The notes under the pieces: generated by a model | The model's database searches: none | What the model saw: the letters and a program-made list of their open reading frames with translations, nothing else | Told to the model about the DNA's origin: nothing | In this document: positions 25,793 through 35,724 of the stretch, one piece after another | Numbering within the stretch: position 1 is the stretch's first letter | Layout: each line of letters opens with the position of its first letter | Program-made: the position numbers and the translations under genes | Assembly (NCBI RefSeq): GCF_019334315.1 | Contig: NZ_JAHWGL010000014.1 | Span: 1 to 64,000, forward strand | Origin: Hymenobacter profundi | GTDB taxonomy: Bacteria; Bacteroidota; Bacteroidia; Cytophagales; Hymenobacteraceae | Direction of reading: 5' to 3' | Length of the DNA stretch: 64,000 nt

Positions 25793-28700
25793 CCCCATTT
25801 ACTACCCGACTGTGCGGCCGAGTCGTCCGTACGGCCTCCGCGACGGCAGTGTGCGCGCTGCTGGTCCCTACCCCGGATGTGCTGGCTGCCCCCAACCAGC
25901 TGCTGGCCGCCAACTACTCCAATCAGCGGACCGCTTCCCGCGCCGAAACGGTAGCGCTGAAAGACCTGCTTGGTCGGTGGGAAAAGGAATACAACGTTAC
26001 CATCTTCTACGAGAGCGACTTAGTACGTAACAAACGCGTGCCTGCCCAAGCCGATGGCGCCACGCTAGACGCTAAGATGGCCGAAGTGCTACCGCAGGCA
26101 GCCTTGACGTTCAAGAAGTTGCGCGCCGATTATTACTTGGTTGTAGAAAATTCGAATGCTGTTTCTACGGCAAAAACTGCAAACGTTTCCGTGGCAGATG
26201 TAACGGTTTCTGGACGCGTAACGCAGGCCAATGGCGAGGGACTACCCGGTGTAACAGTAGTCGTGAAGGGCACAGCCAACGGCGCTTCGACCGATGTTGA
26301 GGGTCGGTTTTCTCTAACAGTGCCAGAAGGTAGCACACTGGTGTTCAGCTATGTGGGCTATGTGCGCCAAGAGGTGCCTGTGGCGGGTGCTACTACCGCT
26401 CTCAACGTGACATTGGTAGAGGATACCAAGGCACTGGGCGAGGTAGTGGTAGTAGGCTACGGTACCTTGGCCCGCCAAGAGTTGACGACTGCGGTTTCCT
26501 CAGTAGGTGCCCAGCAGATTGAGCGGCAGAAAGTAGCTGGCTTCGATCAGGCACTGCAAGGCCAGGCACCCGGCGTGCAGGTAACAGCACCAACCGGTGC
26601 TCCGGGCGCAGGTATCAACGTGCGGATTCGCGGTAACAGCTCGCTTAATAGCAGCAATTCGCCGCTGTATGTAATTGATGGTGTGCCTGTGCTGCCTACC
26701 TACGATCGGGAGTTGAGCGTGGGTAATCAGAAGCCTAACCCGCTAAATGCTATCAACCCAGCAGACATTGAGTCGATTGACGTACTGAAGGACGGTGCTG
26801 CTGCCGCTATTTACGGGGTGCGCGCTTCCAACGGTGTAGTAGTTATCACCACGAAGCGCGGCCGCTCCGGCAAGCCACAAGTAGGCTTCAATGCGTATTA
26901 TGGGGTGCAAAGCCTGCGCAAAAAGCTGGATGTACTGAATTCCCGGCAGTTTGCAGAGTACTACAACGAGTCGCAGGCCAACGCCGGCGCGGCCATTGGC
27001 TATCCAGACTTAAACAACCTGCCACCCTACGATACGGATTGGCAGGATGAAGTATACCGTACCGCTGCTATTCAAAACTATCAGTTGAATGTGAGCGGTG
27101 GTACCGACAAAACGCACTATTATGTAGGGGGCGGCTACTTCAAACAGGATGGTATCATTCTGAATTCGGGCTTCGACCGCTTCAACTTCAAACTGAACTT
27201 TGACCAAAAAGCGGGTGAGAAGTTTCGGGTAGGAACCAATTTAAACCTGAGCCGGACGAACACTAACGGTAGCGTACGCAGCGAACAGGGATTAGGGAAC
27301 TCAGGTACTGTGCTGGGGGCGTTGGCGCAAATTCCAACTGTTCCTGTGCGAGATGCCAACGGTGTATACGGGGTGAACCCTTTCTCCTTGTCGGATAACC
27401 CGGTAGGAAACCTGCTGGAAACTAGCAACCGGTCGCTGAGCTATCAGGTGATTGGAAACCTGTTTGGGGAATACAACATCCTGAAAAACTTACAATTCCG
27501 TTCCTCCATTGGCATCGACTTCCGTACCCAGCTGGAGAACGAATTTATCACCCGCAATTATCCTGGTACTTCGCGCGCTGATGCTTCTACCCGCGGTAGC
27601 GGCCGTACGGGCACAACGCTGCAAAATATCTGGCTGTGGGAAAATACGGTCACCTACAACCCAAACATTGGCGACAAGCACAGCCTGCAACTGCTGGTAG
27701 GGCAGTCGGTGCAAGCGTCGAATCGCTTCGCTTCTAATGCCTCTGTGCGGGGGTATGCTTCCAATGCCGTGCCCTACCTATCGGCCGGTACGGAGCGCCT
27801 GGGCACGAGCAGCTACGAAGAAGAATGGGGCCTCACCAGCCTTTTTGCGCGTGCTATTTATAGCTACGAAGACCGCTACCTGGCTACCCTGAGCTTGCGC
27901 CAAGATGGTACCAGCCGTTTCGACGAGCACTATGGCTATTTCCCGGCTGTGGCCCTGGGCTGGCGTATTTCCAAGGAAAGCTTCTTCCCACAGAACAGTA
28001 AAGTATCAGATTTGAAGCTGCGGGGTAGCTTTGGTAGCAATGGCAACCAGGACTTGGGCTATACCTACCAGCGCTTTAGCTCCTATGTGGTAGGAGCCAA
28101 CTACACGGGCAATAATGGTACTGTGCAAGGGGGTATCCGCCCCGACCGGATCGGTAACCGTTCGTTGAAATGGGAAACTTCCAAGCAATACGATCTGGGT
28201 CTGGATTTCGGCATGTTTAATGACCGCCTTACGCTGACAGCGGATGCGTACTTGAAGCGCTCGAAAGACCTGTTGCTGAGCGTGCCTCTTGCTCCGAGCA
28301 CAGGTGCTCAGGTGCTAGACATCGTACAGAACGTAGGCTCGGTGGAAAACAAAGGGCTTGAGTTTGCGCTGAACACGGCTAACGTGCAAGGGCAGAATGG
28401 CGGCTTCACGTGGTCGACGAACTTAAACGTGTCGCTGAACCGCAATAAAATAGTAGACCTGGGTACGTTGGTGAACGACGAGGGCGAGTCAGTGGATCGG
28501 ACTATTATCTACGACAACACCATCTCGCAGAAAGGCAAGCCGCTAGGCTCTTTCTATGGCTTCAGGACGCAAGGTATTTTCCAGACGCAGGACGAGATTA
28601 GCAGTGCGCCTAGCCAGCCAAACAACCCACAGCCGGGCGATATCCGTTTTGTAGATATTAATGGCGACGGGGTTATCAACAACGATGACCGCACCATCAT

Positions 28701-29214
28701 TGGCAATCCCAACCCGAAAGCCATTGCCGGTGTTACCAACACCTTCAGCTTCAAAGGAATTGATCTGAGCGTGTTCTTCCAGGGTAGTTTCGGCAACGAT
28801 ATCTACAATGCCAACCGTCAGGCATTGGAGTCCTTAACAGGGCCGGTGAACCAGTTGACAACGGTGCTGGACCGTTGGACTCCCAACAACACAAATACCT
28901 CTATTCCGCGAGCGGTCTTCAACGACCCGAATAACAACGGCCGTTTCTCCAACCGTTGGATTGAAGATGGCAGCTACGTGCGCCTCAAAAACCTGACGCT
29001 GGGCTATACCCTACCTACCAACATTATCAATAAAGCCCGTATCAGCAGCCTGCGCGTGTACGTGAGCGGTCAGAACCTGCTGACCTGGACCGACTACTCG
29101 GGCTATGACCCAGAAGTAAGCGCGGATCCATTCTCATCGACTAGCATCGGTCGCGACTTTGGCGTGTATCCACAGGCACGTACCTACACGGTAGGCTTGA
29201 ATGCCAATTTCTAA
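25789..29214 (+). CDS. SusC/RagA-family TonB-linked outer membrane receptor with STN signalling domain
   Basis: Outer-membrane active transporter for glycan fragments. After a signal peptide comes an STN domain (about residues 55-120, LKDLLGRWEKEYNVTIFYES), the signalling module that contacts FecR. Then follow the carboxypeptidase-like domain (VTVSGRVTQANGEGLPGVTV), the SusC signature around LGEVVVVGYG, a plug (GVQVTAPTGAPGAGINVRIR; PLYVIDGVPV; DILKDGAAAAIYG-like) and a large beta barrel ending in NANF with a terminal aromatic. The 1141 residues are typical. Together with SusD it makes the import complex of this locus. Confidence 0.95.
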   Translation: MTPFTTRLCGRVVRTASATAVCALLVPTPDVLAAPNQLLAANYSNQRTASRAETVALKDLLGRWEKEYNVTIFYESDLVRNKRVPAQADGATLDAKMAEVLPQAALTFKKLRADYYLVVENSNAVSTAKTANVSVADVTVSGRVTQANGEGLPGVTVVVKGTANGASTDVEGRFSLTVPEGSTLVFSYVGYVRQEVPVAGATTALNVTLVEDTKALGEVVVVGYGTLARQELTTAVSSVGAQQIERQKVAGFDQALQGQAPGVQVTAPTGAPGAGINVRIRGNSSLNSSNSPLYVIDGVPVLPTYDRELSVGNQKPNPLNAINPADIESIDVLKDGAAAAIYGVRASNGVVVITTKRGRSGKPQVGFNAYYGVQSLRKKLDVLNSRQFAEYYNESQANAGAAIGYPDLNNLPPYDTDWQDEVYRTAAIQNYQLNVSGGTDKTHYYVGGGYFKQDGIILNSGFDRFNFKLNFDQKAGEKFRVGTNLNLSRTNTNGSVRSEQGLGNSGTVLGALAQIPTVPVRDANGVYGVNPFSLSDNPVGNLLETSNRSLSYQVIGNLFGEYNILKNLQFRSSIGIDFRTQLENEFITRNYPGTSRADASTRGSGRTGTTLQNIWLWENTVTYNPNIGDKHSLQLLVGQSVQASNRFASNASVRGYASNAVPYLSAGTERLGTSSYEEEWGLTSLFARAIYSYEDRYLATLSLRQDGTSRFDEHYGYFPAVALGWRISKESFFPQNSKVSDLKLRGSFGSNGNQDLGYTYQRFSSYVVGANYTGNNGTVQGGIRPDRIGNRSLKWETSKQYDLGLDFGMFNDRLTLTADAYLKRSKDLLLSVPLAPSTGAQVLDIVQNVGSVENKGLEFALNTANVQGQNGGFTWSTNLNVSLNRNKIVDLGTLVNDEGESVDRTIIYDNTISQKGKPLGSFYGFRTQGIFQTQDEISSAPSQPNNPQPGDIRFVDINGDGVINNDDRTIIGNPNPKAIAGVTNTFSFKGIDLSVFFQGSFGNDIYNANRQALESLTGPVNQLTTVLDRWTPNNTNTSIPRAVFNDPNNNGRFSNRWIEDGSYVRLKNLTLGYTLPTNIINKARISSLRVYVSGQNLLTWTDYSGYDPEVSADPFSSTSIGRDFGVYPQARTYTVGLNANF

Positions 29215-29233
29215 TCTGAGTTTCATTCTACCC

Positions 29234-30712
29234 ATGAAAAAGATATTCATCCCCGTTTTTGCCCTGGTGCTGCTTGGTAGCTGTGATATTCTGGACAAGC
29301 CACCACTGCCATCTATCTCGCCGGAAAACTTTTTTCAGAGCGCCGATGACGCTGAAGCTGGTCTGACGGCTGCCTATGACGCCCTGCAAGGTACTGGCCT
29401 GTACAGTCAGGATTTGATTACGGTAGGCGAAATGCCTTCCGACAACTGCAACAGCAACAACGGCGACGTAGCATCGCTAGACCGTATTTCCTGGACGCCT
29501 ACTACCAGCCAGGTGTACAACATCTGGCGCGACTCATACCTGGGTATCAACCGCGCCAATGCGGTTATCAAGTATGTACCTACCATCACGATGGATGAGG
29601 CGCGCCGAAAGCAGATTCTAGGGGAGGCTTATTTCCTGCGAGCTTTGCACTACTACAATCTGGTGAAGCTGTATGGCGGTGTGCCGCTGCGCTTAGACCC
29701 AACCGAAAGCGGCGAGCAGTCGGTGGTGGCCCTACCCCGAGCAACCGTTGAGGCAGTGTATACCCAGATTGTGGCCGACCTGACGGCAGCCGATGGCTTA
29801 GTGCCTGCTGTCAATGCAAATCGGGTAACCAATGGGGCTGTGAACTCGCTATTGACCAAAGTATACCTAACGCAACGGCAATGGGGACCAGCCGTAACGG
29901 CGGCCAACAAGGTCATTAGCACTGGTAAGTATTCCCTGTTGACAAGCTTTAAAGGGCTGTTCCCTGCTGAGAATAAAGCGCCTGAAACGATTCTGGAAGT
30001 TCAGAACCAGGGAAACGCTGATGGCAACAACATCTTGCCTGACCTGCTACTACCATCGCCACCCGCTACGTATTCCTTCCCTAAGTTCAACATCCCAACG
30101 GCGGAATTACTACAGTATGCTGACACGGCTTCTTATACCAACGGCCAGCTACGTCCGAACCGTGACCGTCGGTGGACACTAATCGGCCGTACCAACGCGG
30201 GTCTCGATTACGCTAGCTTCGTGAATGGAACCAGCAGCAGTGCCAACGACCGTGGACCTTTTGTATACAAGTGGCCCGGTGCACCAAACGCTTTCAACAG
30301 CCCCGACAACACGTATATCTTGCGCTACGCGGATGTATTGTTGATGTACGCGGAAGCCGCCAACGAACAAGCAGGACCCTCGGCCGATGTCTTGGAAAAG
30401 TTGAATCTTGTGCGTACTCGTGCGGGCTTAGCGGCTCTCACGTCTGCTTCGCCGCAGTACGCCAGCAAAAAGGCGATGCGTGATGAGATTGACCGTCAGC
30501 GCCGTCTGGAACTTGCTTTCGAGGGGGAGCGGTGGTACGACCTGCTGCGTTATGCCCGCCACAACCAGGCAGAAGCTGGGGCTCACGCTGTGACAGCACT
30601 GGATATTATCCAGCAACGCCTCAACCGTCCTGATGCCAATTATTTGCTGTTCCCTTTGCCTCAGGCCGAGATTAACAACAACGCACAGCTACAGCAGAAT
30701 CCTGGATATTAA
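29234..30712 (+). CDS. SusD/RagB-family glycan-binding lipoprotein
   Basis: Surface lipoprotein lid of the SusCD complex. ATG 29234 gives a lipoprotein signal (FALVLLGSCDILDKPP) with the lipidated Cys; the frame opens 33 bases earlier, overlapping SusC, but those residues spoil the signal. Family features are the tetratricopeptide-like helices (AEAGLTAAYDALQ; GEAYFLRALHYYNLVKLYGG) and the C-terminal RQRRLELAFEGERWYDLLRY. The 492 residues are usual. It binds the same glycan that the following GH30 enzymes cut. Confidence 0.95.
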   Translation: MKKIFIPVFALVLLGSCDILDKPPLPSISPENFFQSADDAEAGLTAAYDALQGTGLYSQDLITVGEMPSDNCNSNNGDVASLDRISWTPTTSQVYNIWRDSYLGINRANAVIKYVPTITMDEARRKQILGEAYFLRALHYYNLVKLYGGVPLRLDPTESGEQSVVALPRATVEAVYTQIVADLTAADGLVPAVNANRVTNGAVNSLLTKVYLTQRQWGPAVTAANKVISTGKYSLLTSFKGLFPAENKAPETILEVQNQGNADGNNILPDLLLPSPPATYSFPKFNIPTAELLQYADTASYTNGQLRPNRDRRWTLIGRTNAGLDYASFVNGTSSSANDRGPFVYKWPGAPNAFNSPDNTYILRYADVLLMYAEAANEQAGPSADVLEKLNLVRTRAGLAALTSASPQYASKKAMRDEIDRQRRLELAFEGERWYDLLRYARHNQAEAGAHAVTALDIIQQRLNRPDANYLLFPLPQAEINNNAQLQQNPGY

Positions 30713-30847
30713 TTTTCTGCTATAGCCAAGGCTTTCACGTCCGCTGGGCATACACCTTCCCAGCGGCGTGATAGGGAGCCGGTTCCGCAATGTTAGGGGC
30801 GCGGGCCGGCTCTTTTTTGTTCTGTTTCCCACTTTCCTACCTACTGT

Positions 30848-32284
30848 ATGCAAACCAATTTTCGAAAGGCATGGCTACCGCTGGCGCTATGCGGGGCGTT
30901 GTTGACGGGCGCCACCAGCTGCCAACAGCCGATGGCTGGCACCGGCAAAAGTGCAGGCGTTACGCAATGGGTCACCACGCCCGACCAAACCATGCTGTTT
31001 CAGCGTCAGACGAATACGTTAAAATTCGCGGCTGCGGCCAGCGCTACCCCCGCCACCATTGAAGTAGACGACAGCCAGAAGTTTCAGACCATCGACGGCT
31101 TTGGGTACTGCCTCACGGGCGGTAGCGCTACCCTGCTGCATCAGATGGGCCAGGCCGAGCGCACGGCCCTGCTGAAGGAGCTGTTCGACCCAAAGGCCGA
31201 CGGCAGCATTGGCGTAAGCTACCTGCGCGTGAGCATCGGCGCATCGGACCTCGACCCGGTAGTGTTCAGCTACGACGACGTGCTCGAGGGCCAGACCGAT
31301 CCACAGCTCACCAAGTTCAGCCTTGCGCCTGACCGGCGGGACCTGATTCCGGTGCTAAAAGAGATTCTGGCCATCAACCCGAAAATTAAGATTCTCGGCT
31401 CGCCCTGGTCGCCGCCTACCTGGATGAAGACCAACGGCAATAGCAAGGGCGGCTCCCTGAAACCAGAATACTACGATGCCTACGCGCAGTACTTCGTGAA
31501 GTATGTGCAGGGTATGAAAGCCGAAGGAATCCGTATTGATGCTATTACGGTGCAGAATGAACCCCTGCACCCCGGCAACAACCCCAGCCTGCTAATGCTG
31601 GCCGAGCAACAGGCTGAGTTTATCAAGAAAAGCCTGGGACCAGCTTTCGAAGCCGCGAAAATCGACACGAAGATTATCACCTACGACCACAACGCCGACC
31701 GGCCCGACTACCCCCTCACCATCCTCAACGACCCCGAAGCCCGCAAGTACGTCGATGGCTCGGCGTTTCACCTCTATGCTGGCCCCATTGAGGCGCTGTC
31801 GAAAGTGCACGACGCCTACCCTGATAAGAACGTGTATTTCACGGAGCAGTGGGTAGGATCAAAGTCGAAGTTTGAGGACAACCTGGGCTGGCACGTGAAA
31901 ACGTTGATGATTGGCGCTACCCGCAATTGGGCCAAAACGGTGCTGGAGTGGAATCTGGCCGCTGACCCCGAGCAGAACCCCCACACGCCCGGCGGCTGCA
32001 CCGAGTGCCTGGGCGCCATCACGCTAAATGGCAACCAGGTGAAACGGAACGTAGCCTACTATACCATTGCGCACGGCAGCAAGTTTGTGCGGCCGGGCTC
32101 GGTGCGCATTGCCTCCACGGCCGAAGGCACGCTGCCAAACGTAGCGTTCCGCACGCCTATCGGGCAAACCGTGTTACTAGTGCAGAACGACCAGAAAACG
32201 CCGCAAACATTCGGCATCCGCTACCACGGCCAAGCGGTAAGCGCAACGTTGGCTGCCGGCGCGGCTGGTACCTACGTGTGGTAG
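30848..32284 (+). CDS. GH30 glycoside hydrolase lipoprotein, copy 1
   Basis: Glycosidase of family GH30 with a TIM barrel and side beta-sandwich. The signal ends in a lipobox (LLTGATSC, Cys25). The catalytic acid/base is Glu238 (VQNEPLHP) and the nucleophile Glu333 (VYFTEQWVG); other family marks are IDGFGYCLTGG and SPWSPPTWMKTNG. Beta-1,6-glucanase and beta-glucosidase activities are known for GH30 enzymes of this layout, often in Bacteroidota SusCD loci. Endo-beta-1,6-glucanase is the best guess, unproven. It lies downstream of SusD with a second copy after it. Confidence 0.92.
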   Translation: MQTNFRKAWLPLALCGALLTGATSCQQPMAGTGKSAGVTQWVTTPDQTMLFQRQTNTLKFAAAASATPATIEVDDSQKFQTIDGFGYCLTGGSATLLHQMGQAERTALLKELFDPKADGSIGVSYLRVSIGASDLDPVVFSYDDVLEGQTDPQLTKFSLAPDRRDLIPVLKEILAINPKIKILGSPWSPPTWMKTNGNSKGGSLKPEYYDAYAQYFVKYVQGMKAEGIRIDAITVQNEPLHPGNNPSLLMLAEQQAEFIKKSLGPAFEAAKIDTKIITYDHNADRPDYPLTILNDPEARKYVDGSAFHLYAGPIEALSKVHDAYPDKNVYFTEQWVGSKSKFEDNLGWHVKTLMIGATRNWAKTVLEWNLAADPEQNPHTPGGCTECLGAITLNGNQVKRNVAYYTIAHGSKFVRPGSVRIASTAEGTLPNVAFRTPIGQTVLLVQNDQKTPQTFGIRYHGQAVSATLAAGAAGTYVW

Positions 32285-32362
32285 GCTAATTGTTGATTTC
32301 TATAAACCAGAGGGTAGGGGAGGTGCAAGCTTCCCCTATTTTCATTTCTAGTATAACTTTCT

Positions 32363-33835
32363 ATGAAGTGCTCACCACTGAATAACGCCTTCTGGGCAAT
32401 GCTACTAGTAGTTGGGGTAGGGCTGAGCGGCTGCTCCGATAACGGAGGCGACGATGCCCAGCCCACGCCCCCAACGCCTACCCCGCCCACGCCTACTGGC
32501 CCGTCGCAGGTGGCGCTGTGGCTCACCACGGCCAACAAAACCGTCTTGTTTCAAAAGCAGCCCCTGACGCTGAACTTCGCCACGCCGGCCGCCAGCAGTA
32601 CCTTGCCAACCATCACGGTAGACACCACGCAAACCTACCAGAGCATCGATGGCTTCGGGTTCACGCTGACGGGCGGCAGCGCCTATGTGCTGCACCAGAT
32701 GGGCGCCACCGAACGGGCAACGTTACTGAAAGAGCTGTTTGCCACCGATGCCAACAGCATTGGCACCAGCTACTTGCGTGTGAGTATCGGCGCGTCGGAC
32801 TTGGATGCGCAGGTGTTCAGCTACGACGACGTGCCCGAGGGCCAAACCGACCCGCAACTCACCAAGTTCAGCCTTGCGCCCGACCGCCAGCACCTGCTAC
32901 CGGTGCTGAAAGAGATTCTGGCCATCAACCCCAGCATCAAAATCCTGAGCTCTCCTTGGTCGCCGCCTACCTGGATGAAGACCAACGGCAACAGCAAAGG
33001 CGGCTCCCTGAAACCGGAGTTCTACGACGCCTACGCGCAGTACTTCGTGAAGTATATCCAGGGCATGAAGGCCGAGGGCGTGACTATTGATGCCATTACG
33101 CTGCAAAACGAACCCCTGAACCCTGATAACAACCCCAGTATGATGATGACGGCCGCGGAACAGGCTACGTTCATCAAGCAAAGCATCGGGCCAGCGCTAA
33201 AATCGGCGGGGCTGACCACCAAAATCATTCTCTACGACCACAACACCGACCGCACCGACTACCCCCTGACCGTGCTGGCCGATGCCCAGGCCCGGCAGTA
33301 TGTCGATGGCTCGGCGTTTCACCTCTACGCTGGTAGTATCGATGCGCTGTCGGCGGTGCACAATGCCTACCCCGATAAGAACGTCTACTTCACCGAGCAA
33401 TGGGTGGGTGCCCCCGGCAACTTCGCTGGTGACCTGAACTGGCACACCAACAATCTGATTATCGGGGCCACGCGGAACTGGTCGCGCAATGTGTTGGAGT
33501 GGAACCTGGCCGCCGACCCCAGCAACGGCCCGCATACGCCCGGTGGCTGTACCACCTGCCTGCCTGCCGTCACCATTAGCGGAAACGCTGTGACGCGCAA
33601 TACCGCCTACTACATCATTGCGCAGGCGGCTAAGTTTGTGCGGCCCGGCTCGGTGCGCATCAACACCAGTGTGCCCAGCAACCTACCCAATGTGGGCTTC
33701 AAAAACCCGAGTGGTCAAAAAGTGTTGATTGTGCTGAATACCAGCAGCAACCCCCAAACCTTCGTCGTGAAATACCGCGGCAACGACTTACAAGTGACTC
33801 TGGACGGAGGCTCTGTGGGTACGTATGTGTGGTAA
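32363..33835 (+). CDS. GH30 glycoside hydrolase lipoprotein, copy 2
   Basis: Close paralogue of the preceding enzyme. The signal ends GLSGC (Cys24) and is followed by acidic SDNGGDD, resembling a surface-export signal of Bacteroidota lipoproteins, then a Pro/Thr linker (PTPPTPTPPTPTGPS) that copy 1 lacks. The catalytic pair is Glu250 (LQNEPLNP) and Glu345 (VYFTEQWVG). The catalytic region is nearly identical to copy 1, while the ends differ. The linker suggests this copy stands off the cell surface, with copy 1 held closer; that division of labour is inference. Confidence 0.92.
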   Translation: MKCSPLNNAFWAMLLVVGVGLSGCSDNGGDDAQPTPPTPTPPTPTGPSQVALWLTTANKTVLFQKQPLTLNFATPAASSTLPTITVDTTQTYQSIDGFGFTLTGGSAYVLHQMGATERATLLKELFATDANSIGTSYLRVSIGASDLDAQVFSYDDVPEGQTDPQLTKFSLAPDRQHLLPVLKEILAINPSIKILSSPWSPPTWMKTNGNSKGGSLKPEFYDAYAQYFVKYIQGMKAEGVTIDAITLQNEPLNPDNNPSMMMTAAEQATFIKQSIGPALKSAGLTTKIILYDHNTDRTDYPLTVLADAQARQYVDGSAFHLYAGSIDALSAVHNAYPDKNVYFTEQWVGAPGNFAGDLNWHTNNLIIGATRNWSRNVLEWNLAADPSNGPHTPGGCTTCLPAVTISGNAVTRNTAYYIIAQAAKFVRPGSVRINTSVPSNLPNVGFKNPSGQKVLIVLNTSSNPQTFVVKYRGNDLQVTLDGGSVGTYVW

Positions 33836-33869
33836 GAGATAGGCAGCAGAATAGGTAGATAGGGCTACT

Positions 33870-33914
33870 AAACAGAACGTCATTTCGACCAGTGGTCGAA
33901 ATGACGTTCTGTTT
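33870..33914. terminator. Perfect 21-bp inverted-repeat terminator after the glycan locus
   Basis: The arm 33870-33890 pairs perfectly with 33894-33914 around a 3-base loop. A T-rich run follows on the plus strand. The core CAGAACGTCATTTCGACCA also appears, slightly changed, in the cruciform at 60043-60100. It lies between convergent genes. Confidence 0.85.
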
Positions 33915-33939
33915 ATTTTAATGCTTTACTACAAGCAAC

Positions 33940-34314
33940 TTACAGCGCGTACTCTGCCAGCGCGCGGTAGATATCGTACACACTCTTGTCGTTGCGGAAG
34001 GTTTTGCGGATGGGGTCAGCCTGCCCGCGCACCCAAATGTGTAGTTCCGATTCGAGGTCGAAATGGCCCACAGTTTCCATCGAAAACCGCTCGATGCTGC
34101 GGTAGGGTACGCTTAAGAACTCCTGTTTCTTGCCCGTCATGCCTTGCTTGTCTACCAGTATCAGCCGCTTGTTGGTGAAGATAAGCTGGTCGCGGATAAT
34201 GGCGTAGGCGTGCTCAATTCGCTCGCCGGAAGCCAGGATGCGGTTGAGTTGCTGCTGTAGTTCCTGTGCGTCTTTTTCAGAAGCGTTGCCAAGTAGGCCG
34301 TCGAGTAGTCCCAT
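33940..34314 (-). CDS. PH-domain (bPH/DUF1696-type) protein
   Basis: A 124-residue soluble protein that is almost entirely a bacterial pleckstrin-homology domain, with the recognisable EHAYAIIRDQLIFTNKRLIL and VPYRSIERFSMETVGHFDLE segments and an N-terminal helix (MGLLDGLLGNASEKDAQEL). The family is widespread and its function is unknown. It is a single gene converging on the GH30 copy 2 gene. Confidence 0.85.
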   Translation of the reverse strand: MGLLDGLLGNASEKDAQELQQQLNRILASGERIEHAYAIIRDQLIFTNKRLILVDKQGMTGKKQEFLSVPYRSIERFSMETVGHFDLESELHIWVRGQADPIRKTFRNDKSVYDIYRALAEYAL

Positions 34315-34540
34315 GAGGTTGTGATTTTGTTAAGGAAGTGCTTGCCAGTAAGAACGTAATCTGCTGTGTTGCTGGTTGTCTGATTTTATAACGTGCTAGT
34401 AGTGAAGCTGCTGCAAGGGTAGTAAAAGCCGCAGTAGCCAGAGGGTAGACAGCATGCGGCCCTGGCTGCTCGCCTTCGTAGGGGAGACACCCAGCAATCT
34501 ATTCGAGCGAGAAGCTAATCTTTATGACAAGGGCAGTTCG

Positions 34541-35527
34541 ATGAGGCAGTCTGTCGTATGGATGCCGAGTTGTAGTACCCTGTACCTTGCTAACGGAAAC
34601 AAGTCAATAGTTCATCTTCCTATCGTGAGACGAAGAGCAGCACTAAAAAACCTGGGCGGCCTACTAGCGGCCCCAGCGGTACACGTGGGCGCGGCAGCAC
34701 CAGCAGAGCAGCCGGTTCTGCGCATCGCACACCTCACCGATATTCACCTGAAAAATGATCTGGGGGCACCGGCCAAGTTTACGCGGTGCCTGCACCATGT
34801 GCAGCAGCAAACGCCCAAGGTACAGCTTATCATGAATGGCGGCGACGTGGTGTTTGATATGAACAAGGAAAAACTCAGTTCAATCGATGACCAATGGAAG
34901 CTGATGAAATCCGTGCTCAAGGCCGAGTGCAGCCTGCCTATGGTCTACTGCCTGGGAAACCACGACATCTGGTGGCATGAGAACACCAAAGGACAGGCGA
35001 CCTACGGCAAGCAGTATGCAATGCAGCAGCTGGAGCTGGCAAAGCCCTATTACAGCTTCAGCCGCGGCGGCTGGAAATTCATTGTGCTGGACAGCGTGCA
35101 CCTGGACGTAGACGCTACCTGGTACATTGGCAAGCTGGGCGATGAGCAGTTTGCGTGGCTCGAAAATGAGCTGCGCACTACCCCCGCCACTACGCCCGTG
35201 CTGGTGATGTCGCACATTCCCATCCTGACGGCGGTGCTGATGATTCAGGATGATGTTGTGAACCGCTGGGAGATGCTCGGCGGCGATATGCACACGGATA
35301 CAGCCAAAATTATCAACCTGTTCTACAAGCATCCCAACGTGAAGCTCTGCTTGAGCGGGCACCTGCACCTGCGCGATAAAGTGGTGTACAACAACGTTAC
35401 CTACCTGTGCAACGGCGCGGTAAGCGGGGCGTGGTGGAAAGGCAACCTGCGGGAAACCGCGCCCGGCTACGGAGTGCTGGACCTGTACGCCGATGGTCGC
35501 TTCACCGAGAGCTACGTGAACTACTAG
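34541..35527 (+). CDS. Exported metallophosphoesterase
   Basis: Calcineurin-like phosphoesterase with the full set of metal motifs: LTDIHL, NGGDVVFD, GNHDIWW, VMSHIPIL and SGHLHLRD. The start is uncertain. ATG 34541 is used here, the frame is open from 34454, and the GTG at 34625 would give RRRAALKNLGGLLAAPA, a twin-arginine-like leader, which suggests that the folded enzyme is exported. The substrate is unknown. Confidence 0.85.
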   Translation: MRQSVVWMPSCSTLYLANGNKSIVHLPIVRRRAALKNLGGLLAAPAVHVGAAAPAEQPVLRIAHLTDIHLKNDLGAPAKFTRCLHHVQQQTPKVQLIMNGGDVVFDMNKEKLSSIDDQWKLMKSVLKAECSLPMVYCLGNHDIWWHENTKGQATYGKQYAMQQLELAKPYYSFSRGGWKFIVLDSVHLDVDATWYIGKLGDEQFAWLENELRTTPATTPVLVMSHIPILTAVLMIQDDVVNRWEMLGGDMHTDTAKIINLFYKHPNVKLCLSGHLHLRDKVVYNNVTYLCNGAVSGAWWKGNLRETAPGYGVLDLYADGRFTESYVNY

Positions 35528-35560
35528 CTCCGCAGCAGTAGCGTTAGATGTTGGACAGGG

Positions 35561-35640
35561 TAGAGACGCATAGTTGCGTCTCATCGTCCGCGCCGTGTGC
35601 ACGAAATTGTTCAACGACGAGACGCAAGTATGCGTCTCTA
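35561..35640. repeat. TAGAGACGCATACTTGCGTCTC inverted repeat
   Basis: The two ends of this 80-base stretch pair at about 25 of 27 positions, and each arm is itself a small palindrome (GAGACGCA, 5 bases, TGCGTCTC). It lies 33 bases after the metallophosphoesterase gene and just before a terminator. Confidence 0.75.
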
Positions 35641-35671
35641 CTCTGGCGGCCCTTTTAGCTAATGCAAACAA

Positions 35672-35707
35672 AAAAAGCGTCCGCTCTGGTAGGAGCGGAC
35701 GCTTTTT
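35672..35707. terminator. Bidirectional terminator
   Basis: AAAAAGCGTCCGCTC at 35672-35686 pairs perfectly with GAGCGGACGCTTTTT at 35693-35707 around a 6-base loop. It separates the convergent metallophosphoesterase and M1 peptidase genes. Confidence 0.88.
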
Positions 35708-35724
35708 GCAGAGTAGAAACACGT

